From Acidobacteriaceae bacterium (lineage in GTDB: Bacteria; Acidobacteriota; Terriglobia; Terriglobales; Acidobacteriaceae), in the NCBI GenBank assembly GCA_003131585.1, contig PKVW01000021.1, positions 55,354 to 119,353 of the forward strand: DNA of 64,000 bases, given 5' to 3'. Every line of letters begins with the position of its first letter. Within the stretch, counting starts at the first letter, position 1. The position numbers were made by a program, and so were the translations under genes. Of the stretch, positions 57,282 through 64,000 are shown piece by piece. The notes under the pieces were generated by a model, which did not search any database, was not told where the DNA came from, and was given only the letters and a program-made list of their open reading frames with translations.

Positions 57282-58334
57282 ATGAAGCGACTTCTGAGTG
57301 CATCCATCCTCATTTCGTTCTGCGTTCTAGCCTTTCTGACGAGTGCTCGAACGCAAGCCACACCGCGGCGGGTGATCATTGACACCGATCCCGGCACCGA
57401 CGATGCCATGGCCATCATCCTCGCTTTGAATTCTCCGGAGTTCAAGGTGGAAGCGCTGACGGTGGTGCCGGGCAATGTGGATGCGCGACAGGGATTGGAG
57501 AATGCGCTGAAGATCGTTTCGCTTGCAGGACGCTGCGACGTTGCGGTCGCGGGTGGAGCGCAACATCCGCTGAATCAGAAGCTGATTACCGCGCAGTTCT
57601 GGCATGGCAAGAACGGACTGGCGAACGTCCAATTGCCGCCTTCCAAATGCAAAGCGGATCCCCGGTTTGGTCCGGATCTCATCATCGAGATGGTCCATAA
57701 ATACCCGCATGAGATCACGCTGATTCCGGTAGGGCCGCTGACCAATATCGCACTTGCGGTTTCGAAAGATCCTTCGATTGCGGCCCTGGTCAAGGATATC
57801 GTCATCATGGGCGGCTCGATCACCGGCGGGAACGTCAACGGTGCGGCGGAAGCCAACATCTATAACGATCCCGAAGCGGCCCAGATTGTGTTCAATGCGG
57901 GCTGGATGGTGACGATGGTCGGCTCCGACATAGGGGAGCGAACGCTGATTACGCGAAAGTATCTCGCGGAGCTCCAGTCGTCCCACGGACCGCAGAGCGA
58001 CTTCATCGCTAAAATTGCCGACTTCTATTTGACTCGCAGCGAGAAGAGCGGATACAGCGGGGCCGCGATGTATGATCCGCTGGCGGTGGGGATCGCTCTG
58101 GATCCGACGCTAGGTACGCTGAAGGAGATGCACGTCGATGTCGAGACCAAGGGTGAATATACTCGCGGAGAAACCGTGGCGAACCGCATGGGCTCAAACG
58201 AGCTCAACGTCTTGCATGGAGACCACTACGAAATCGAGGGCGTCATCGATCTGAAACCGAATGCGCGAGTTTGCGTGGCTTCAGATGCCGAGCGGTTCTT
58301 GCAGCTATTTGTGAATCGGGTCAAAGGGAAATAG
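57282..58334 (+). CDS. Exported inosine-uridine-type nucleoside hydrolase
   Basis: 350 aa with a signal peptide (MKRLLSASILISFCVLAFLT). The calcium-binding signature VIIDTDPGTDDAMAIILALN is complete, followed by VAVAGGAQHPLN, IPVGPLTNIALAV, VIMGGSITGGNVN and EANIYNDPEAAQIVFNAG, and a C-terminal YDPLAVGIALDP. It cleaves nucleosides to base and ribose, here outside the cytoplasm. That would generate free ribose, matching the ribokinase nearby. A 13-bp tandem duplication includes its stop codon. Confidence 0.9.
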   Translation: MKRLLSASILISFCVLAFLTSARTQATPRRVIIDTDPGTDDAMAIILALNSPEFKVEALTVVPGNVDARQGLENALKIVSLAGRCDVAVAGGAQHPLNQKLITAQFWHGKNGLANVQLPPSKCKADPRFGPDLIIEMVHKYPHEITLIPVGPLTNIALAVSKDPSIAALVKDIVIMGGSITGGNVNGAAEANIYNDPEAAQIVFNAGWMVTMVGSDIGERTLITRKYLAELQSSHGPQSDFIAKIADFYLTRSEKSGYSGAAMYDPLAVGIALDPTLGTLKEMHVDVETKGEYTRGETVANRMGSNELNVLHGDHYEIEGVIDLKPNARVCVASDAERFLQLFVNRVKGK

Positions 58335-58351
58335 GCCCGGGAAATAGGCCC
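58326..58351. repeat. 13-bp tandem duplication over the nucleoside hydrolase stop
   Basis: GGGAAATAGGCCC twice head to tail. The first copy contains the real TAG; the second repeats it outside the gene. Confidence 0.75.
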
Positions 58352-58354
58352 GCC

Positions 58355-59332
58355 TTAGCCATTCGCCCGTACGACCAGGAAAATTGCCAATCCATAGAAG
58401 ACGAACATCAGGCCGAGGTAGGCTTTGGCACGAGATCCCGAATTCTCAAATTCTTTCCATACGAGAACTCCCCAGAGCGCCGCAACCATCGGAGCGGATT
58501 GGCCGATGGCATACGAAATGGCAACGCCGGTGAAGCTTGCGGCCACTAGATTGAAGACCGTGCCAATGCCCCAGATGAATCCACCAAGAAGCCCCAGCAG
58601 ATGCCCTGAGGCAGGCCCGCCGAAAAATCCACTGAAACTTACTGGCTCTCCCACCAGCGGGTGTTTCATGAAATAAATATTCCAGATAAAACAAGAGAGT
58701 AACGCTCCCAGCGTCAGGAACACGGCGGCGCTGTAGGGTCCTAAAGCATTGCCGCGGGTCATTGCATGCGTCATGAATGGGGCCCACAGGCCCATCAGAA
58801 TCCCTGACACCACGCATGTGATCAGACTCTTTTTTGAGATGGAGCGACCTGCAGCCGCGAGACTGCCATACGCCTTGCCATCCAACAGCACCGCGATCAA
58901 CGCGCAGGCGACGCCAAGGGCCAGGAAGATGGCATTCCCCTTGGGCTGCAACGCGTAACTCAGCACAACTCCGACCACCAACGCGATTCCGATTGAAATG
59001 GGAAACGCGACGGCCAGTCCGGCCATATCAATCGCAGCCACGAGCAGGAGATTGGCGAGGTTGAACAGCGCCCCTCCGATGAGTGCATTGGCGATGTTCG
59101 CGGTGTCCGCCGAGTGGAGGTTGTTCAGAAAACTGGAGGAGTCGTTCCCTGTGCTCCCCATTGTGAAGGCGAGCACCAGTGAGACCACAAAGATGCCAAC
59201 GGCATAATCCCAGTAGAAAAGCTCGAAACGATAGCCCTTAACGCCTTTATAGGTGTTCGCCCACGAGCCCCAGCAAACGGCGCTCATGATCATCATCAAC
59301 AGCGCAACGCTCAGACTCGACGGCGTGAACAT
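58355..59332 (-). CDS. GRP/RhaT-like sugar permease (DMT superfamily)
   Basis: 325 aa with ten membrane helices. N-terminal MMIMSAVCWGSWANTYKGVK and FELFYWDYAVGIFVV, then ALIGGALFNLANLLLVAAID and, in the second half, GFIWGIGTVFNLVAASFTGV with AISYAIGQSAPMVAALWGVL. This matches the GRP/RhaT glucose-ribose-rhamnose porter group. Located between the exported nucleoside hydrolase and ribokinase, ribose is the likely substrate. Convergent with the hydrolase gene and divergent from rbsK. Confidence 0.75.
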   Translation of the reverse strand: MFTPSSLSVALLMMIMSAVCWGSWANTYKGVKGYRFELFYWDYAVGIFVVSLVLAFTMGSTGNDSSSFLNNLHSADTANIANALIGGALFNLANLLLVAAIDMAGLAVAFPISIGIALVVGVVLSYALQPKGNAIFLALGVACALIAVLLDGKAYGSLAAAGRSISKKSLITCVVSGILMGLWAPFMTHAMTRGNALGPYSAAVFLTLGALLSCFIWNIYFMKHPLVGEPVSFSGFFGGPASGHLLGLLGGFIWGIGTVFNLVAASFTGVAISYAIGQSAPMVAALWGVLVWKEFENSGSRAKAYLGLMFVFYGLAIFLVVRANG

Positions 59333-59396
59333 CGCTTCCCCCTAAGGCGTCGTACGACCGGAAAGTTTGTAACTGTACTCCTCTTTTATTCGCGCC

Positions 59397-59424
59397 ACAA
59401 GTATTCACCCACAGGTATTCACCC
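59397..59424. repeat. 14-bp tandem duplication upstream of the sugar permease
   Basis: ACAAGTATTCACCC then ACAGGTATTCACCC, in the divergent promoter region between the permease and ribokinase. It could be a pair of direct-repeat regulator sites or just another slippage duplication. Confidence 0.55.
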
Positions 59425-59465
59425 CAGCAGGATGCGATCCTCACGGGTACGCAGGCCCGTCTCCG

Positions 59466-59494
59466 TTGACACAACGGCGAGTGCCAAATAAACT
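59466..59494 (+). promoter_or_regulatory. Candidate sigma-70 promoter of rbsK
   Basis: TTGACA, 17 nt, TAAACT, ending about 30 bp before ATG 59525. A consensus -35 with optimal spacing and a near-consensus -10. Confidence 0.6.
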
Positions 59495-59524
59495 CGGCGT
59501 TCGAACGGTTCTCCGAAAGAAGCT

Positions 59525-60460
59525 ATGGTCGCGCGCCCTCGCATCGCGGTGGTTGGAAGCGCCAACATCGATCTGACGACATTCACGGATCGGTTCCCGA
59601 AACCCGGGGAGACTATCTTCGGCCAGAGATTCGATCTCGGATTCGGGGGTAAGGGCGCGAATCAGGCGGCCGCAGCGCGCCTTTGTGGCGCGGATGTGTT
59701 CATGGTGGCGCGAGTTGGAAGCGACCTGTTTGGTCCGGCCACAATCGAGAACTTTAAGAAACTTGGCATCGACGCAAGCCACGTGAAGCAAGTCGAGGGA
59801 TTGTCCAGCGGCGTGGCACCGATCTTCGTCGAACCCAACGGGCAAAACCGCATTCTGGTGGTGAAAGGAGCGAACGACGCGTTGAAAGCGGCGGACGTTG
59901 ACGCCGCTGCCGAGACCTTGAAAACCGCCCATTGTATTGTCCTCCAGTTTGAGATTCCGCTAGAAACCGTCTACTACACGATCGCATTTGCGCGAAAGCA
60001 GGGAATTCGCTGCATCCTGAACCCGGCACCCGGTCAGCCCGTCGACATGGGCGCGCTAACGGGCCTCGATTACTTCGTTCCAAATGAGAGTGAAGCCGAA
60101 ACCATTACCGGGATTGCGGTACGGAATGTCGAGGACGCGAAGAAGTGTGCGGAGAAACTGGTGGCGGGCGGTATTCGCCACGTCATTATTACGCTGGGAG
60201 CCAACGGATCCCTGCTCGCGGGCGGCGCCTTAAGCGAGCACGTACCTCCGTTTGCCGTAAAAAGTATCGACAGCACTGGCGCAGGCGACGCATTCATCGG
60301 GAGCTTCGCGGTGTTCCTCGCAGAAGGAGTACCGGAACGAGAGGCCGTGCGGCGCGCCAATCTGTATGCTGCACTTTCGACGACAGGCGTCGGAACGCAA
60401 AAATCTTTTTATGATCGCCGGCGGTTTGATGCAGAGTGGGCTGTTCGAGGCCGAAACTAG
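59525..60460 (+). CDS. rbsK: Ribokinase (PfkB family)
   Basis: 311 aa. N-terminal PfkB signature VVGSANIDLTTFTDRFPKPG and GFGGKGANQAAAARL; C-terminal DSTGAGDAFIGSFAVFLAEG with the catalytic Asp. It phosphorylates ribose to ribose-5-P, which RpiA can then use. Its place beside a GRP-type sugar permease and an exported nucleoside hydrolase supports ribose over other sugars. Confidence 0.9.
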   Translation: MVARPRIAVVGSANIDLTTFTDRFPKPGETIFGQRFDLGFGGKGANQAAAARLCGADVFMVARVGSDLFGPATIENFKKLGIDASHVKQVEGLSSGVAPIFVEPNGQNRILVVKGANDALKAADVDAAAETLKTAHCIVLQFEIPLETVYYTIAFARKQGIRCILNPAPGQPVDMGALTGLDYFVPNESEAETITGIAVRNVEDAKKCAEKLVAGGIRHVIITLGANGSLLAGGALSEHVPPFAVKSIDSTGAGDAFIGSFAVFLAEGVPEREAVRRANLYAALSTTGVGTQKSFYDRRRFDAEWAVRGRN

Positions 60461-60588
60461 CTCGGCTTTCGCCGTGTCACCCAAACAAGGCCCACTCTCC
60501 AGAGCCACCAAGCGGTTTTGCTCATGAACCTGTTCCAAAAAGAGAGCCTGAAGACACCAGCTAATTATTTATATACTGCCGAAAAGTC

Positions 60589-60618
60589 TTGACTTGAGAA
60601 GGAGCGGCAATTTATAAG
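60589..60618 (+). promoter_or_regulatory. Candidate promoter of the TonB-dependent receptor gene
   Basis: TTGACT, 18 nt, TATAAG, in an AT-rich stretch about 90 bp before ATG 60707. It implies a leader of roughly 80 nt. Confidence 0.5.
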
Positions 60619-60706
60619 GCCGTTCTACGGTCTAAACACTCCCAGCATCAATACGGAACGGAAAGTCACTTCGTCGTTCAGTGCGGGGCCGCCGAAAGGG
60701 GTTGTA

Positions 60707-63700
60707 ATGTTGAATAAGAGGATGCTGCTCGGTGTCGTTTTCCTTTCGCTTGTGCTTTCGGTGTGTCCACTCCTTTACGGCCAGGCAACTGGCAGTCTTT
60801 CGGGCACTGTTTCCGACAAGGCGGGCGCTGTGGTGTCAGGCGCGAAGGTAAAGGTCACCTCGCAAGGCACGGGCGTTTCTCGCGAGGCGAAAACCGACGA
60901 TTCAGGCCATTACCTGATCCCCCTGCTGCCGGTGGCGTTCTACACGATTCGCATGGAGTCCCAAGGTTTCCAGACTACCGAACAGAAAGACATTCGGCTG
61001 CAAGTCGATGAGCATCGCGAAGTGGATTTCGCCCTCGCACCCGCGTCTGTTACCACTGCGGTCGAAGTAAGTGCAACCGAAGTGGCTGTGGAAACCGCGA
61101 ATCCAACGTTAGGCCAGGTCATCACGTCCGAGGAGGTCGCCGATCTCCCCTTAAACGGCCGCAACTTCGTGCAACTGGCGACGCTGACGCCGGGCACCAC
61201 CGCGTCAACCAGCCCGGTGAGTTTCTTCAATGGCGCTGCCAGCAGTGAAGCCTCCACTCGCGGATCGTTCTCGCTTTCGGTCGGGGGTTCTCGCGAACAG
61301 AGCACCGATTGGCTGCTCGATGGCAACGATAACAATCAACTAGATGAGGGCGGGATTGCGATTTTCTCTTCGATCGACGACATTCAGGAATTCAAAGTAT
61401 TGACCTATAACTACTCCGCGGAATACGGAGAACGAGCCGGTCCGACGGTATTGGTCACCACGAAGTCAGGGTCGAATCAGTTTCACGGGTCGCTGTTTGA
61501 ATTCTTTCGCAACACGGTCCTCGACGCCAGCACACCTTTCGTCAACAAAACGCCGCAATTCAATCTCAACCAGTTCGGCGGCTCTTTCGGCGGCCCAATC
61601 AAGAAGGACAAAACGTTCTTCTTCGCCGACTATCAGGCAAAAATGCAGCGCAAGGGAATTCCGTTTACGGGCGTGGTGCCGTCGCTTGCAATGAGGACGC
61701 CGAACGCCAACGGCGATTTCGATTTCAGCCTGGATCCGTTCGGCCTTACCCGCGGTGTTCCTCACCCTGAGTACAACAACAAGGTTGCGTTCCCCAATCT
61801 CGTGAATCCTTTTACTGGCCTGGCTTTCCCAGGCAACATAATCCCTGGCGCCATGGCCAATCCAGTTGGCCTCGCCGTGCTTAGCCTCTATCCCGCACCT
61901 AACGCGAACAACGCGGCCCTGGATTTTAACTACACCGAAGTGCCGGATAGGAAGCTCAACGAAGGCACATGGGACACCCGCCTCGATCACAATTTTTCCA
62001 GCAAGGATTCGATCTTCGCGCGCTTCAGCTACGATCAGGCGACCAACTTCGTGCCGGGCGGTTCCCCGGGATTCGCCGAAGCCACCGCCTTTGGCAGCAC
62101 GCAGTTGATTGACAACCACGGTCGCAATCTGGCGCTGTCGGAAACCCACATTCTGTCCCCGAATACGATCAACCAGTTCAATGCCGGCTTCAGCCGGATT
62201 TTCAACCACATTCTTTCTTTTGGCACCGGTAGCTGTAAGGCGGCGAGGCTGGTCGATCCAGTAACCGGCCTGCCCGCACCGATTCCCGGCGCCGATTTAG
62301 GGAGCGCGTGCGACAGTTTTACCGGCTATCCCGCGAGCCTGAACCAGGCCAGCAACGACTGCGAAGGGTGTGGTATGACTTCGTTCTCGATGTCCAGCTA
62401 CTACTCCGTGGGGGACCGCGGATATGCCCCTTACCAGGGTGGAAGCAATGTCTACTCGGTGTCCGATACGCTCGAATTGATTCGGGGCAAACATGAGATC
62501 CGGTTCGGCGGGGTATTTCGCGACAACCAAATGAATGTCAGGAATAACGCCTTCCAGGACGGCTTCGTCTCGGAGATTGGCAATCAAACGGGCGATGACA
62601 TCGCCGATACCCTTCTCGGCGGGATGGGGAGTTTTGCCGCCCACGATCAAACGTTCCTGGGCGCGACCGTCGGCCGGCGTTGGAAGCTGATTCGCCCGTT
62701 CGTCCAGGATAACTGGCGCGTGACGAGCAACCTGACCGTGAACATCGGACTGGCCTGGGCTGTGGTGACGCCTGAAACCGAAGTGGAGAATCGCCAGTCG
62801 AACTTCGACTTGGTGACGAAACAGTTTTACGTTCCGAAGGGCAGCCCCGCCGTGAGTGGCTGCACGAACTGCATTGCTTCCGACGGGCGCGTGGGTATCC
62901 AGCTTGACAAAAGCGCTTTGGAGCCGCGTATCGGGCTCGCTTGGAAGCCCATGGGAAGCCAGAGCACCGCAATCCGCCTCGGTTACGCGATCTTCCACGA
63001 CTCCTCGTGGAACCAGGGCGGACAGGGATTGTGGCAGAACCCGCCCTACTACGCGGAAGTGGATCCCAACGTCATTTTTGGTTTCACCTCTGGCGTGAAC
63101 TTATCCAGTGGCTTCCTCCTTCCGGTCGGCACCCCTTCTACCACGCCGGTCGCCGGCGGTGCAGTTTATAACGCACCTGTGAACCCAAGCTCCTACACCG
63201 GCACCATTCAATCCCAGAACCGCAATTTCAAGCAGGGTGTGGTGCAGCAATTCAACCTCAACATTGAGCATCAACTGCCCGGGAATGTTGTGCTGACCGC
63301 AGGTTATGCCGGCTCGCGCAGCGCACATATTCTGGTGAGCCAGGTGGATGAAAACATAGCCTCGCCTCTCGCGTGCCCTGGCAACGGCACCTCTACCGTG
63401 GCTGGCTACACGCTGGGCTGCGGCATTCCGGCCCCTCCCTACACACCGTTCCAGTTCATCGTCAGCAATAACAGCGTCGGCGCAGCCCGTTATGATTCTC
63501 TGCAAATAAAAGCTGAGACGAAGAGCGCGCGGCACGGGCTTTACGCCCTTGTAGGCTATACCTATGCCCGCAACTTCGACTCTGGCATGACCGATGGCCT
63601 GGGCACCAACGCCGGCGCCTTGTACTGGCCGCTGCCCGGAACGCAGAAGCTGGATTGGGGTTTGTCGCAACTGAACCTCAACAACGTCTTTACCGCCAGC

Positions 63701-64000
63701 ATTCTCTACGATCTGCCATTCGGCAAGGGCAAGCGCTACGGCAGCAACTGGAGCGGAGCCGCCAACACCCTCTTAGGACATTGGCAAGTGAATCTAATTG
63801 AGAGAGCCCAGTCGGGATTTCCGCTGTTTGTCGTCGATAGCGACAACGCGGACATCTTCCCCGGTGCGGCGGGGGACTCGGGAACTTTCTTCAATTACAA
63901 CGGCTTCAGTCTCAACCGTCCGGATGAGGTGGGGGACCCGAACAAGGGCGGCCCGGAGGGTGGCAGTACGAGCTGCCCGGCCCGGGTCCACACGCTGCAG
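60707..64000 (+). CDS. Oar-like TonB-dependent receptor with carboxypeptidase-regulatory-like domain (partial)
   Basis: At least 1098 codons, open to the window edge, which is why the ORF track omits it. ATG 60707 opens a signal peptide ending near LLYGQ. A carboxypeptidase-regulatory-like domain (GSLSGTVSDKAGAVVSGAKV, then DSGHYLIPLLPVAFYTIRME) is followed by a plug (DLPLNGRNFVQLATLTPGTT, WLLDGNDNNQLDEGGIAI) and beta-barrel strands such as FHGSLFEFFRNTVLDAS and QFGGSFGGPIKKDKTFFFAD. The family is greatly expanded in Acidobacteriota, for uptake of large or scarce nutrients. Proximity to nucleoside/ribose genes is suggestive only. Confidence 0.9.
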   Translation, partial: MLNKRMLLGVVFLSLVLSVCPLLYGQATGSLSGTVSDKAGAVVSGAKVKVTSQGTGVSREAKTDDSGHYLIPLLPVAFYTIRMESQGFQTTEQKDIRLQVDEHREVDFALAPASVTTAVEVSATEVAVETANPTLGQVITSEEVADLPLNGRNFVQLATLTPGTTASTSPVSFFNGAASSEASTRGSFSLSVGGSREQSTDWLLDGNDNNQLDEGGIAIFSSIDDIQEFKVLTYNYSAEYGERAGPTVLVTTKSGSNQFHGSLFEFFRNTVLDASTPFVNKTPQFNLNQFGGSFGGPIKKDKTFFFADYQAKMQRKGIPFTGVVPSLAMRTPNANGDFDFSLDPFGLTRGVPHPEYNNKVAFPNLVNPFTGLAFPGNIIPGAMANPVGLAVLSLYPAPNANNAALDFNYTEVPDRKLNEGTWDTRLDHNFSSKDSIFARFSYDQATNFVPGGSPGFAEATAFGSTQLIDNHGRNLALSETHILSPNTINQFNAGFSRIFNHILSFGTGSCKAARLVDPVTGLPAPIPGADLGSACDSFTGYPASLNQASNDCEGCGMTSFSMSSYYSVGDRGYAPYQGGSNVYSVSDTLELIRGKHEIRFGGVFRDNQMNVRNNAFQDGFVSEIGNQTGDDIADTLLGGMGSFAAHDQTFLGATVGRRWKLIRPFVQDNWRVTSNLTVNIGLAWAVVTPETEVENRQSNFDLVTKQFYVPKGSPAVSGCTNCIASDGRVGIQLDKSALEPRIGLAWKPMGSQSTAIRLGYAIFHDSSWNQGGQGLWQNPPYYAEVDPNVIFGFTSGVNLSSGFLLPVGTPSTTPVAGGAVYNAPVNPSSYTGTIQSQNRNFKQGVVQQFNLNIEHQLPGNVVLTAGYAGSRSAHILVSQVDENIASPLACPGNGTSTVAGYTLGCGIPAPPYTPFQFIVSNNSVGAARYDSLQIKAETKSARHGLYALVGYTYARNFDSGMTDGLGTNAGALYWPLPGTQKLDWGLSQLNLNNVFTASILYDLPFGKGKRYGSNWSGAANTLLGHWQVNLIERAQSGFPLFVVDSDNADIFPGAAGDSGTFFNYNGFSLNRPDEVGDPNKGGPEGGSTSCPARVHTLQ

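Noticed and set aside
61466-62998. Minus-strand ORFs of 247 and 233 aa
   Set aside because: Antisense to the TonB-dependent receptor barrel.

Overview
The window is GC-rich, densely coded chromosomal DNA, most likely from an Acidobacteriota (Terriglobia-type) bacterium. The main clues are an Oar-like TonB-dependent receptor with an N-terminal carboxypeptidase-regulatory-like domain, a serine/threonine kinase fused to TolB-like and TPR regions, the PilZ/TonB and UpxY families, and many short palindromic dispersed repeats. I saw no rRNA, tRNA, phage, insertion sequence or CRISPR array. The taxonomic call is an inference from gene content.

Layout. 1-7.5 kb: housekeeping and accessory genes, namely an exported selenium-binding/methanethiol-oxidase-like protein, a UBP zinc finger, DUF5996, an exported acetamidase/formamidase, a CGNR regulator divergent from a frameshifted EamA transporter, a [2Fe-2S] ferredoxin and a DpsL-type thioferritin. 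7.6-13.5 kb: a large Ser/Thr kinase, then a PhoB/PhoR-like two-component pair on the minus strand, with two decayed phoU 3' ends lying on either side of the kinase gene. 13.6-24.4 kb: two small proteins (one a 49-aa Cys-rich ORF absent from the ORF track), a hydantoinase/oxoprolinase whose frame runs through two palindromic repeats, DinB, 2-oxoglutarate dehydrogenase E1, agmatinase, a DUF202 protein, RpiA, a PilZ-TonB fusion, and a LuxR-type regulator with a degenerate receiver.

24.9-35.4 kb: an exopolysaccharide operon (Wza-like export protein, Wzc/GumC-like chain-length protein, a P-loop-less BY-kinase relative, a UpxY/NusG-like antiterminator, a sugar transferase, an O-antigen-ligase-like protein, a GT4 and a double-GT fusion) ending at a strong terminator. 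35.4-38.9 kb: rfbBACD for dTDP-L-rhamnose. 39-46 kb: a tryptophan-degradation (kynurenine / 3-hydroxyanthranilate / 2-aminomuconate) operon in which ACMS decarboxylase and tryptophan 2,3-dioxygenase form one 623-aa polypeptide; no kynurenine formamidase is visible. 46-48.8 kb: a diguanylate cyclase and PyrR.

48.8-60.5 kb: a nucleoside-catabolism locus. Minus strand: DERA-type DeoC, an ALDH16-like double aldehyde dehydrogenase and a second ALDH. Plus strand: cytidine deaminase, pyrimidine-nucleoside phosphorylase, NupC-type transporter and exported nucleoside hydrolase; then a GRP-type sugar transporter and ribokinase. Together these could take nucleosides to free base, ribose-5-P, glyceraldehyde-3-P and acetate. 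The window ends inside the TonB-dependent receptor, whose frame is open to the last base and so is absent from the ORF track.

The most unusual points are the ACMSD-TDO fusion, palindromic repeats read in frame within hyuA, the pair of phoU relics, the PilZ-TonB fusion, the loss of catalytic residues in two exopolysaccharide-locus proteins, and an abundance of 12-17 bp tandem duplications, several in frame inside genes.
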